DNA of 64,000 nt. It comes from JADFXI01 sp963784135. GTDB taxonomy: Bacteria; Nitrospirota; Thermodesulfovibrionia; Thermodesulfovibrionales; Dissulfurispiraceae. Location: contig CAWAQG010000005.1 of NCBI GenBank assembly GCA_963784135.1, forward strand, positions 62,001 to 126,000, read 5' to 3'. Numbering within the stretch: position 1 is the first letter of the stretch; each line of letters begins with the position of its first letter. Of the stretch, positions 1 through 8,686 are shown one piece after another. The notes beneath the pieces are model-generated. The model ran no database searches. It was not told the DNA's origin and was given only the letters and a program-made list of their open reading frames with translations. The position numbers were made by a program, and so were the translations under genes.

Positions 1-516
1 GATTTTAAGAAAAACGATCATAAAGGGCACAAGTATCGTACCTCCCCCTATGCCTACCATGCCCGCCAGAAAACCTCCTGTAAAGCAACCAATCATGGCT
101 TTATTTATCGAGTATTCAGGCATCTCTTTATACTCGCCCTTAATGGGCCAAAGCATTAAAGTAGCGATAAGGAACAACAGTCCAATAAATAGCATTAAAA
201 TAACATTATGCGGCAGATGGAATTGTACTATCCCTCCTGCCAGCGCCCCAACGGATGCACAAGTACCGGTTATGACTATCAGCCGTTTTTCTATCTTCAT
301 GTGCCGGCCATGGGCCCAAAAACCGATGACCCCTGCTACAAAGACGAAAAGGGTGGAAAGAGCGGTTATTTGATGCAGCCCCAGATTCAGATGGGCACTC
401 CCTTGAAAAAACAAAATAATAGGAATAATGAGTATAGCGCCCCCTATTCCCAAAAGACTGGATGAAAATGAGCCGATTAAGCTGCAACCAAGTAAAAATA
501 GCCAACTTGCCATCAT
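1..516 (-). CDS. TauE/SafE-family sulfite exporter-type permease, partial at the left edge
   Basis: The product (172 codons visible) is a hydrophobic protein of the TauE/SafE family, inner-membrane permeases moving sulfite, sulfoacetate or other small sulfur anions. Reading down from 516 it starts MMASWLFLLG and carries two glycine-rich LGIGGA / VGIGGG elements about 125 residues apart, which is the internal duplication typical of the family. At least four membrane segments are visible before the frame runs off the window. The start at 516 is preceded by GGAGGTGG. The C-terminal part lies outside the window. The substrate cannot be read from sequence. Confidence 0.85.
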   Translation of the reverse strand, partial: MMASWLFLLGCSLIGSFSSSLLGIGGAILIIPIILFFQGSAHLNLGLHQITALSTLFVFVAGVIGFWAHGRHMKIEKRLIVITGTCASVGALAGGIVQFHLPHNVILMLFIGLLFLIATLMLWPIKGEYKEMPEYSINKAMIGCFTGGFLAGMVGIGGGTILVPFMIVFLKI

Positions 517-647
517 AACACCACCTCCATACAATAATTTAGAAAGGTCTTAAGGATTAGCCATTTGCGGCTCGACTTCAATCTGCCCATTTTCAGATAA
601 CTCCTTGCTATAAATTTAATTTTAGGAATCTTAAAGATCCTGTTTCG

Positions 648-2567
648 CTAATTGACATTGGTTAAAAGGTCAAAGGCCCAGTCACGCATACCGGTATGGT
701 CCTCCGTGACAGTATTGCCGTTAATAGAAAGCTTTTCTACGAGATCGCCATTTTTTCTGATATTGGCCTCCATATAGTCCCCATGAGGTATTACATCAAT
801 ATCGACATCGGAATCATTGTATTTTTTCGCATAGTATGCCAGGGCCAGCTTTTGGACCTCTGAATCTCTTTGTCCTTGCCGGTTAGAGCAATGGCTCGAA
901 TCCACAGGTAAGCTTTGCACTGTCGTCTGAGCAGGCATACTCTCACTACTCAACCGGGAAGAGGCTAAAGCACCTGTTACCCCGGTAAATAGAAGGAGCA
1001 TTATAAATAAAGCAATCCCTTTGCTCTCCTGGCTGAAGCCGTGAAAGAACCCTGAAGAAACAACTGCTGTTCTCGTTGCTTCATGATCTGCGATACCGAG
1101 TGTTTTGACTTTCCTGACAGATGAAAGGAAAGCCGATAAAATAGTGACTGCCATAAGGACCATAATTACCATCATAAACCCATGCATGAAAGCGGCGGCT
1201 TTAACCTGCAGTGGAATGGCGGCGTTGCTGAATACGTGCCGGATATTAGGATACCCATTGTCAGACAGGTAGCGGTGTTCCAAACTCGTGAATATTACTC
1301 CGGATATGTTCACTCCCAGGATAAGTCCGAGAGACCGCATCATGTTCAGGACGCCTCCGGCTACGCCCAGTTTATCCCTGGGTGCTGAGCCCATGATGGC
1401 GCTGTTGTTAGGCGTAGTAAACAGTCCCATACCGACCCCAAGGAGCATCAACACGGCCACCATCAGGGGCAGATGCACAGAAACTCCCATAAACATGAGG
1501 GCGAAACATGTCAGGGCGGAAATAAGCATTCCGGAAGTGGTCATTATCCTCGGACCGTATTTGTCCGAGATATGGCCTGAAAATGGGGCCACTACCGCCA
1601 TCGCAAGAAGAATGGGCGTCAGCAGGGCGCCGGTAAGCGCAACGCTGTAACCCAATACATTTTGCAGATAGAAGGGCATCAGGAACATTAGTGCAAACAG
1701 CACATAATAAGACAACAAGCTTGTCACGTTTCCGATAAGGAAGGTGGCATTCCTGAATAGCCTTAGGTCTATCAGGGGGTACTCTACCCTCAGTTCCGTT
1801 ATGATAAATAGGGTAAGAAGCACTATGCCGGCAAGGAAATACATAATAATAGTTTGCGAGCCCCAGCCAAGATTAACTCCCTGGTTGAAAGCAAGCACTA
1901 TAAAACCAAGCCCTGAGGCGAAAAATACTGTCCCGAGATAATCAATCTTCTCCTTCTTCTCCACCTTCCGGTTGGGGGGAAGGATGAAAATGGCGGCCAG
2001 CGTGCCCAGTATCCCGATAGGGATATTCACATAAAAGATGGCCCTCCAGCCTATCGTGGCTATCAGAATACCCCCGACAAACGGACCTGCCGACATCGCC
2101 AGCGCCTGGACTGCACCCTGAATGCCGATGGCACTGCCCCTCTCTTTCGCTGGAAAAGCCTGAGTAATAAGCGCAACGGAATTCGCCTGTAAAAGCCCTG
2201 CACCTAATGCTTGTATCACGCGCGAAACTATCATAAACGTGGCTGTCGTCGACATTCCGGATAACAGCGACCCGACGGAGAAAATCACAAAACCGATTTT
2301 ATAGAGTTTTGGCCTGCCGTATATATCCGCCAGCCTTCCAAACAGCGGAAGGAAAATGGTCAGCGCAAGCATATATGCCATCGCTATCCATTCTATGACC
2401 GCCATTGAAACGCCGAACGTGCTTTTGAGCGTGGGCATCGCCACATTGACGATGCTCACATCCAGCGCCGACATTGTAGCTCCAATCAGGACCGTGGACA
2501 GAATGAACCACTTCAAGCTCGGGTGAGCAGAAATATTCGACCGTAAGGTTGCCAGTTTACCGTTCAT
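648..2567 (-). CDS. DHA2-type (EmrB/QacA) MFS exporter with a C-terminal extension
   Basis: A 639-residue drug:H+ antiporter-2 type transporter, an inner-membrane proton-driven exporter with about 14 membrane segments. Seen: LDVSIVNVAMP near residue 35 (motif D1), GRLADIYGRPKLY near 78 (motif A), and the GPFVGG motif C in helix 5 near 160. DHA2 proteins are usually 450-520 residues; here about 140 residues follow the last standard helix, with one extra hydrophobic segment (GIALFIMLLLFTGVTG) and a polar tail ending DLLTNVN. No EmrA or outer-membrane partner is adjacent. The gene lies downstream of, and in the same direction as, a sigma-54 two-component system, and a -24/-12 element sits just before it, so control by that system is likely. 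Confidence 0.9.
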   Translation of the reverse strand: MNGKLATLRSNISAHPSLKWFILSTVLIGATMSALDVSIVNVAMPTLKSTFGVSMAVIEWIAMAYMLALTIFLPLFGRLADIYGRPKLYKIGFVIFSVGSLLSGMSTTATFMIVSRVIQALGAGLLQANSVALITQAFPAKERGSAIGIQGAVQALAMSAGPFVGGILIATIGWRAIFYVNIPIGILGTLAAIFILPPNRKVEKKEKIDYLGTVFFASGLGFIVLAFNQGVNLGWGSQTIIMYFLAGIVLLTLFIITELRVEYPLIDLRLFRNATFLIGNVTSLLSYYVLFALMFLMPFYLQNVLGYSVALTGALLTPILLAMAVVAPFSGHISDKYGPRIMTTSGMLISALTCFALMFMGVSVHLPLMVAVLMLLGVGMGLFTTPNNSAIMGSAPRDKLGVAGGVLNMMRSLGLILGVNISGVIFTSLEHRYLSDNGYPNIRHVFSNAAIPLQVKAAAFMHGFMMVIMVLMAVTILSAFLSSVRKVKTLGIADHEATRTAVVSSGFFHGFSQESKGIALFIMLLLFTGVTGALASSRLSSESMPAQTTVQSLPVDSSHCSNRQGQRDSEVQKLALAYYAKKYNDSDVDIDVIPHGDYMEANIRKNGDLVEKLSINGNTVTEDHTGMRDWAFDLLTNVN

Positions 2568-2579
2568 ATTTACCTATAT

Positions 2580-2595
2580 GGCAAATACCATGCCA
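2580..2595 (-). promoter_or_regulatory. Predicted sigma-54 (-24/-12) promoter of the MFS exporter
   Basis: Reading the minus strand from 2595 to 2580 gives TGGCATGGTATTTGCC. Compared with the sigma-54 consensus TGGCACG-N4-TTGCW it differs only at position 6 and the last base, with correct GG-to-GC spacing. It lies about 13 bp before the exporter start, so the predicted mRNA would begin almost at the ATG; either the leader is extremely short or the start codon lies further in. Confidence 0.55.
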
Positions 2596-2752
2596 ATCAA
2601 ATTGTCTATTGCAACTCTTTGAAAAGCTTAATAATTGGATGGGGAAGCCAAACTTTCAAATTAATTTCGAAACGAATTTTTTTTTACAGTGCCATTATTT
2701 TTTTTGGAAATATAACTTCAGTGATTCATTCGATCAGGAGTCCCCCCAATAA

Positions 2753-2780
2753 TTAAGGCTTGAACGAGATAAGCCTTTAA
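2753..2780. promoter_or_regulatory. Dyad, candidate enhancer site for the NtrC-type regulator
   Basis: TTAAGGCTT (2753-2761) and AAGCCTTTAA (2771-2780) form an inverted repeat with a 9-bp gap. It is about 160-185 bp upstream of the -24/-12 element, the usual distance for a sigma-54 activator site. The same dyad could act as a weak terminator after the regulator gene, but no T-tract follows it. The rest of 2596-2865 is AT-rich and shows nothing else clear. Confidence 0.4.
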
Positions 2781-2865
2781 AATGCAGGAGGAATCAGTTT
2801 TCATGAAGTGGTCGTGATTTGTTTTGGAAAATCGGATATGTAATTATATTTCAAAAAAGGGGGAG

Positions 2866-4260
2866 CTAATCTGTTCGAAACTCACTTGATGTGATGCCAT
2901 ATTTCCTCATGAGGTGCTGTAGGTACTGCCGCTCTATGCCGGAGGTTTGGGCGGCCAGGGAAACATTCCCACCCATATCGCGCAGCAGGTCTGTTATGTA
3001 CTCTTTATTGAATGTCTCAAGGATCTTTTTGCGCGCTTCTTTGTAAGCGATAGTATGTATTCCGGGGCGGTTTGCAGCGGACGTGACCGGAGATTTGTTA
3101 TACCCGAAATCTTCCGCCGAAAGAAAGTCGTTTTTTGAGAAAATCACCGCCCGTTTTATCCAGTTGCGAAGTTCACGGGCGTTGCCTTCCCATTCCCGGG
3201 TCATAAGCAGCTGTATCGCATCCTCCGTCAGTCTTTTCTGATCAAGCCCCATCTCCGTACAGCATGAGGACAGAAAGTGGAAAGCTATAAGGGGAATGTC
3301 TTCCCGTATCTCCCTGAGAGGCGGGGTATGGACGGGAACCACGTTGAGGCGGTAATAAAGATCTGATCTGAAAAGCCCCGCGGTGATGCCGCTTTCGAGG
3401 TCCCTGTTGGTTGCAGCTATTATGCGCACGTCGATACTATGCGTGTCCGTAGCACCGAGAGGTTTCAGTTCTCCTTCCTGCAACACCCGAAGGAGTTTTG
3501 CCTGCAATGAGAAAGATATGTCACCGATCTCGTCCAGGAACAGGGTGCCTCCATGCGCCGCCTGGAAAAGTCCCTCCCTGTCCGAGTTGGCCCCGGTGAA
3601 CGCGCCTTTGCGATAACCGAAAAGCTCGCTCTCCAGTATGTTTTCAGGTATTGCCGGGCAGTTTACCACCACGAAGGGCTTGCCGGTCCTGCTGCTGAGG
3701 CTGTGGATCATGTGGGCCGCCAACTCCTTTCCGGTGCCTGTCTCTCCGGTAATCAGCACAGGCACATTAGCCTTTGCAATCAACCGCAGGGTATCTATGA
3801 GTTTTTTCATCAGCAGGGATTCCCCCACGAAAAAGGCCTCTTTCTCCTTTTCCCGCAATCTCTTTTCAAGGTCCATGTTCCTAAGGAGAAGGCGCCGATA
3901 CTCCAGCGCCCGCCGCACTGTATGCAACAGCAATTCCTCCTCAAAAGGCTTGGTAATAAAGTCATAGGCCCCTTCTTTCATGGACTTAACAGCGGTATCT
4001 ATGGTGCCATGAGCGGTTATCATTATTACAGGCAGGAGGCTGTCCTTCTTTTTTATATTTTTCAAAAGTTCCATTCCGTCCATGCCCGGCATTTTCATAT
4101 CGGAAAGAACACAATCGACCGTGTTTTTCTCGATAATACTCAACGCTGATTCTCCCCTGTGGGCGCTCCGGGTCTTCATATCCAGCTTACTTTCTATAAG
4201 TCCTTCAAGAAAACGCGTCGTATCCTGATCGTCGTCGACAATCAGAACTGTCTGTTTCAC
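2866..4260 (-). CDS. Sigma-54-dependent NtrC-family response regulator
   Basis: A 464-residue transcription activator. It has an N-terminal receiver domain (phospho-acceptor Asp near 54 in LSDMKMPGMDG, conserved Lys in TKPF near 104), then a AAA+ domain with Walker A GETGTGKE (172-179), the sigma-54-contacting loop GAFTGA (219-224) and Walker B LFLDEIGD (240-247), then a Fis-type helix-turn-helix in the last 45 residues. I choose the GTG at 4260: it has GAAGGAG 7 bp upstream and overlaps the kinase stop as GTGA. The longer ATG at 4287 would run back into the kinase and add basic residues unlike a receiver N-terminus. Partner of the kinase encoded just upstream; the MFS exporter is a probable target. 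Confidence 0.93.
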   Translation of the reverse strand: MKQTVLIVDDDQDTTRFLEGLIESKLDMKTRSAHRGESALSIIEKNTVDCVLSDMKMPGMDGMELLKNIKKKDSLLPVIMITAHGTIDTAVKSMKEGAYDFITKPFEEELLLHTVRRALEYRRLLLRNMDLEKRLREKEKEAFFVGESLLMKKLIDTLRLIAKANVPVLITGETGTGKELAAHMIHSLSSRTGKPFVVVNCPAIPENILESELFGYRKGAFTGANSDREGLFQAAHGGTLFLDEIGDISFSLQAKLLRVLQEGELKPLGATDTHSIDVRIIAATNRDLESGITAGLFRSDLYYRLNVVPVHTPPLREIREDIPLIAFHFLSSCCTEMGLDQKRLTEDAIQLLMTREWEGNARELRNWIKRAVIFSKNDFLSAEDFGYNKSPVTSAANRPGIHTIAYKEARKKILETFNKEYITDLLRDMGGNVSLAAQTSGIERQYLQHLMRKYGITSSEFRTD

Positions 4261-5915
4261 GTCTTTTCTCCTTCGACGGGGAACCAAAGCGTAAATTGAG
4301 CGCCCGCGCCTGCTTCGCTTTGCACCGAAATCTCTCCGTTATGATCTTTTACAATGCCATGGCTCACCGCTAATCCGAGGCCGGAACCCTCTCCAAATGG
4401 CTTTGTTGTGAAGAAAGGCTCAAATATCTTATCTCTGATATCTTCGGGGATGCCGCATCCGGTATCCGAGAAAGTGATTCTTATTCCATGGCCTTTTCTG
4501 TCAAATTCAGTCCTGACCGTGATGCTGCCGCCTGATTTCATAGCATGAAAGGAGTTCATCAGCAGATTGCTGAAAACCAGTTTTATCTTGGTTTCATCCG
4601 CAAATAAATGAGGCAGTGAGGAAGAATAGTTCCTGACTATGTTGATCCCGTTCTTCCGGAAGTTTTCCTCGAACAGGGTCACTATTGTGTCGATAACAAC
4701 ATTGACGTCAACAGGCGTGTATTTGACCTTTGCCTGTCGGGAAAAACTCAGGAGATCCTCGATGAATTTCTTGCAGAGAAGCGCGTTGTTATAGGCAACG
4801 TCCAGATTTTCACGCAGCTGACCCCCTGGAGGGCATTCCTTGCGCGCCGCTTTCGTATACCCGAGAATAAGATTGAGCGGATTGTTAATTTCATGAGCAA
4901 CACCTGCGGCCATTTGCCCTATGGAAGAAAGTTTATCTGCCCGCAGCACCTGTTCCTCCATCATTCTTCTTTTTTCCTCGGATTCCTTCAGATACCCCAT
5001 CATACTGTTGAATGATTCTGCCAGATCAGCCACCTCTTCATAATCACGGCTTTCGAAATGAACGTCAAGGCCCCGATGTCCGCTGATTACTTCTTTGAAG
5101 AATGAACTCATTCGTTTGAGTGGAACAACAGCCACTTTGTAATGAAAAAAATTGAGCGCGACGAAAAGCCCCGCCATGGCTGCAACCCCAAGCAGGAAAG
5201 AGTAAAAGACCACTTGCCGGAGCTGATGGAATGTCTCGGTTACCGGCACCGAGATGGACTCCAGACCCACAACATCTCCAACTTCCCAGTGGCGACCGTG
5301 AACTTTCCCGTATTTACTTGTGATAGACAGCGGCGAAGAATCCGGATCACCATGACAAAGCAGACACGGTCCCTCCATGACAACCGCCTTGAGATTAAGG
5401 AAGTAATCCTGACCGTTTCTGGTGACCAGACCCTTCCACTGTTGCTTTGCAGCCGGGGTATTGCGGAATCGTTTTATAAAGGCATCTTCAAAAATATCCG
5501 CCTTGTTGGCCTGGTTCATGGGATCAATGGCGACTCTTCGGTATATGTAGCGCGGAAATTTTTGTTTGAACCTATTCATTATTCCCTTATTTATGAAAGA
5601 ATTAGACATGACTTGCTGAATAAAGACATTCCCGGGAAGTAAATGGAATATCTGGGGCCGAAGCTCATCGCGGGCATAATCCATAGTGGCGTCGATATGC
5701 CCAAGCACGATATCTGTTTTTTCGTAGGCTTCCTTGATATATATTTTCTTCAAATAATCATAGGCAACAAAGGAAAGGAGTGTTATAACACACAAGAGAA
5801 TAGAGCCAAACCCAAATATGAATTTAGCCGTAAGTGTTGAGCTGCCCTGTTTTTTTAAACTGCCCAAATTTATCTGATGAGACAATTTTTTAAGATTTCT
5901 ACTTGTAACATGCAA
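4257..5915 (-). CDS. Membrane sensor histidine kinase with DUF3365-like heme-motif sensor domain
   Basis: A 552-residue two-component kinase. A membrane segment near 31-53 and another near 234-258 bracket a periplasmic domain of about 180 residues that resembles DUF3365 (Tll0287-like) and contains CLLCH (184-188), a CxxCH c-type heme attachment motif. Then come HAMP (about 260-315), HisKA with the phospho-acceptor His at 341 in VAHEINNPLN, and an HATPase domain with DTGCGIPED and GSGLGLA boxes. The C-terminus overlaps the regulator gene by 4 bp. A heme in the sensor domain suggests redox or gas sensing, which is an inference from the motif; the ligand is unknown. Confidence 0.92.
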   Translation of the reverse strand: MHVTSRNLKKLSHQINLGSLKKQGSSTLTAKFIFGFGSILLCVITLLSFVAYDYLKKIYIKEAYEKTDIVLGHIDATMDYARDELRPQIFHLLPGNVFIQQVMSNSFINKGIMNRFKQKFPRYIYRRVAIDPMNQANKADIFEDAFIKRFRNTPAAKQQWKGLVTRNGQDYFLNLKAVVMEGPCLLCHGDPDSSPLSITSKYGKVHGRHWEVGDVVGLESISVPVTETFHQLRQVVFYSFLLGVAAMAGLFVALNFFHYKVAVVPLKRMSSFFKEVISGHRGLDVHFESRDYEEVADLAESFNSMMGYLKESEEKRRMMEEQVLRADKLSSIGQMAAGVAHEINNPLNLILGYTKAARKECPPGGQLRENLDVAYNNALLCKKFIEDLLSFSRQAKVKYTPVDVNVVIDTIVTLFEENFRKNGINIVRNYSSSLPHLFADETKIKLVFSNLLMNSFHAMKSGGSITVRTEFDRKGHGIRITFSDTGCGIPEDIRDKIFEPFFTTKPFGEGSGLGLAVSHGIVKDHNGEISVQSEAGAGAQFTLWFPVEGEKT

Positions 5916-6161
5916 TATTATAACAAAACCACAGGTGAGCGGTATAGCGGGCGCAACTTGAGGCCGGAAGGGAAACCACGATTGTGCGGATAAAAAGGCG
6001 TGTTCTACAAGAATAAAAACTGTGCCTCTCGCGAAGACTTGTGGGAAATGGTACCAATCGCCGAAAATGCCGGGTCACTTCCTTTGAGGCAGCTGCCTAT
6101 GATTGGAACTTTTTATTTTCGTTGTTTGTGAGTTTTGATAGTTGGCAGGGTGCAATATCAA

Positions 6162-7679
6162 TTAGGATTTCAGTATCATCTGGTTTGCCGAGGAACGCGT
6201 TTCTCCTATGGAAGTTACGCGCACTGCGGGATGATCATGGATCGGGCACTTGTTCTCGCATATTCCGCAACCGATGCAAAGATTTGGATCTACGCGGGGC
6301 CGCTTCAATACTTTCTTTGCTCCGTCTCTAAGCTGCACCTCAACGCTTTCAAACCAGATCGCCTTTGGAGATGTGGGACAGACCTCTTCGCAAACGATGC
6401 AGTCTATGTTCATTGCCCAGGGAAGACACCTCCCCCGGTCGTAGAATGCAGTGCCGATTTTGACCGGTTTCTGTCCGGCGGCCTTTCCCAATTTTTTCTC
6501 AACCGTCAGCGGGGTGATGGCACCCGTAGGGCATGCATGGCCGCAGAGCACACAGTTATATTCACAATACCCTATATTGTTAATCAATACCGGCGTCCAT
6601 AGTCCCTCAAATCCCGCCTCCAGCAGCGCCGGCTGGATTGCATTGGTGGGACATACCTTCATACACTCGCCGCACTTAATGCATCTTCGCAGAAAATCCC
6701 CTTCCCGAATAGAACCGGGCGGCCTTATCACATGGTACTGGGCCGAAGTTTTTGAAGTTATGGTGCTCCGCATTACAGGGAAAACGAGCGCTCCTGCGAC
6801 AGCACTTTCGATCAGTCTGCGCCGGCCCACGTCGAGGGGCATGTGCACGGAACTTGAGAGGTTGGAAAGACCGTAATGGATTGCGTCTTCGGGACAGTCC
6901 TCAATACAGTTCATGCATAGATGACATTCGGTGGTGCGTACAGCCCTGTCCGGATCACACCCGCCATGGCAGTGTGCAAGGCACTTCCTGCAATCGGTGC
7001 AGCGGTCCACATCGCGCCATATACTGAAAAGCGGCCTGAAGGAGAGCAGCCCTAAAAGCGCACCCAGAGGGCATACCGCGCGGCACCAGAAACGGGGCAG
7101 GAACCTGTTTGCAAAGAGCACCGCAAGAAAGATCATTCCAAGAAATGTCCCGCCATGGAAAAGAGGCTGTTTGAGATAGAGCAGGCCGCTGTTGTAATTA
7201 AATCCGGGGAATACAGCTATAGCAAAAGACCTTGTGATGAGCGGAATGGGATCAAGCAGCCCTATCTGGAGGGACCCGAGGGCCGCAAGAGCGACCAGGA
7301 AAGCAAGAATATAATATTTGAGCCGGTAAAGGGGGCGGTAGGAATTCATCGCCACAGTATCCACCGCCCTTAATTTATTGAAAATACTTCCCGTAATCTG
7401 GTTGATAATCCCGAGAGGGCATATCCAGGAACAGAAGAAACGTCCGAAAAAGAGTGTGCCGATGATAATAAATAACGAAAGGGCAAGTCCCTTGTAGATG
7501 GTCCAGCTCGTCAAAAAAGATGCGACTGCAACAAGCGGGTCCAGCTCAAGAAACAGCGGTGTCTCATAGCCTTTCATGCGTCTGAAGCCGGTAAGCCAGA
7601 GCAGGAGCACAAAGAGCAGAATGAAAAAAACTGCGTAGGTCCTTCTGATATTCCTGAGAGTAAGAAGTCCGGCAATCAT
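6162..7679 (-). CDS. NapH/MauN-like membrane polyferredoxin
   Basis: A 505-residue iron-sulfur membrane protein. The first ~210 residues contain about five membrane segments with two FCSWICPLG / WCRAVCPLGALLG motifs, as in NapH-type quinol-linked electron carriers. The remainder carries several ferredoxin-like Cys clusters: CTDCRKCLAHC, CHLCMNCIEDCP, CIKCGECMKVCP, CEYNCVLCGHACP, CIVCEEVCP and CIGCGICENKCP. It is the last gene of a four-gene operon with aldo/keto reductase, DUF6599 and DUF362 proteins, and its start overlaps the DUF362 stop by 4 bp. Likely role: passing electrons between the membrane quinone pool and the exported redox proteins of the operon; the reaction itself is not known. 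Confidence 0.9.
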   Translation of the reverse strand: MIAGLLTLRNIRRTYAVFFILLFVLLLWLTGFRRMKGYETPLFLELDPLVAVASFLTSWTIYKGLALSLFIIIGTLFFGRFFCSWICPLGIINQITGSIFNKLRAVDTVAMNSYRPLYRLKYYILAFLVALAALGSLQIGLLDPIPLITRSFAIAVFPGFNYNSGLLYLKQPLFHGGTFLGMIFLAVLFANRFLPRFWCRAVCPLGALLGLLSFRPLFSIWRDVDRCTDCRKCLAHCHGGCDPDRAVRTTECHLCMNCIEDCPEDAIHYGLSNLSSSVHMPLDVGRRRLIESAVAGALVFPVMRSTITSKTSAQYHVIRPPGSIREGDFLRRCIKCGECMKVCPTNAIQPALLEAGFEGLWTPVLINNIGYCEYNCVLCGHACPTGAITPLTVEKKLGKAAGQKPVKIGTAFYDRGRCLPWAMNIDCIVCEEVCPTSPKAIWFESVEVQLRDGAKKVLKRPRVDPNLCIGCGICENKCPIHDHPAVRVTSIGETRSSANQMILKS

Positions 7680-8665
7680 ACGTTTATTTCAGCAACATTG
7701 AGGGATTTCCAGTCAGAAATACCTATGCCTCTTTTCTCCGCCATCCCGATAAAAGGTATGTCCTCGACCCTCAGATCGAGAAATCTGAGACCGTAAGCTT
7801 CTACTGCCACAATATCAGTACCTGCGATGACCGTATTCTGGATGGATACGTCCGAGAGGTTACCGCCGGTGGGACCGTTTCTAAAGAGTACCCGCGTGGC
7901 ATCCATAACAATGAGCGTTGGTCTGATAGCTGAGGCAAGATCGGCGATTGCGGTGTTTATGTCCTGGTGCAGGCGGTTCCTCTGGCCGCCGAGAGAACCG
8001 TAAAGGTTTTTCATCGCCATCGTACATTTGCTCAAAGAGTGATGTTTCACTATCGGCAGGTTGATGAGTTTGTCTGCCTGGTGATAGAAGCGGCTCACAG
8101 GCCATACTTTCAGGGATTCGCCTTTCAGATCGGTCGGCACAAAGTCGTTCTCGGCCGCCAGCCTGATCTTTCCTCCGGCTCTTTTCACGGCAGCCTCTAT
8201 CCCGGAGCGGGCAAAACACCGGTAAGGATCGTTCACCGATGCATCAGTTACCCAGACCTCGGAGGCCCGGGCCTCAAGGCATAGCTTCACCACAGAAGCC
8301 ACAACATCCGGATTGGTGTTTGCGGCCTGTTCAGGCTGTCTGTCCCAGGCAGCGTTCGGCTTCAGCAAAACCCTTTCTCCCGGGCTTACAAAACGGCCCA
8401 TGCCGCCGATTCTCTCTATTGCGGCCCTCACCATCTTGTCGGCATCTTTGCCCCGTGCCACCGCCAACTGAGGATATATTTTTTTATCTTCAACGCGGTA
8501 GTCCCTGAAGGTATATATTTTTGAATCGCTCCTTCGCACCGGCTCTTTACTATAAAAAACATACCCCCATACTCCGGAAACTGCCGCGAGTCCGCAGGCG
8601 GCAGCGGTCCTCAACAGAAACTGCCTTCTGGTCCCCTCTTCTTTCTTGTTATGCTTCGACGACAT
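7676..8665 (-). CDS. Tat-exported DUF362 domain protein
   Basis: A 329-residue protein with a twin-arginine leader (RRQFLLRTAAACG, residues ~13-25) followed by a DUF362 domain: GERVLLKPNAAWDR, conserved D in VTDASVND, PIVKHH and the KNLYGSLGG motif are all visible. DUF362 proteins are often tied to iron-sulfur or radical chemistry but have no settled function. Here there is no ferredoxin tail; the ferredoxin domains are instead in the next gene, whose start overlaps this stop. The Tat signal means it folds, probably with cofactor, before export. The start at ATG 8665 lies 21 bp after the DUF6599 stop. Confidence 0.88.
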   Translation of the reverse strand: MSSKHNKKEEGTRRQFLLRTAAACGLAAVSGVWGYVFYSKEPVRRSDSKIYTFRDYRVEDKKIYPQLAVARGKDADKMVRAAIERIGGMGRFVSPGERVLLKPNAAWDRQPEQAANTNPDVVASVVKLCLEARASEVWVTDASVNDPYRCFARSGIEAAVKRAGGKIRLAAENDFVPTDLKGESLKVWPVSRFYHQADKLINLPIVKHHSLSKCTMAMKNLYGSLGGQRNRLHQDINTAIADLASAIRPTLIVMDATRVLFRNGPTGGNLSDVSIQNTVIAGTDIVAVEAYGLRFLDLRVEDIPFIGMAEKRGIGISDWKSLNVAEINV

Positions 8666-8686
8666 AGTACCAACTCAAAGGTTTCT

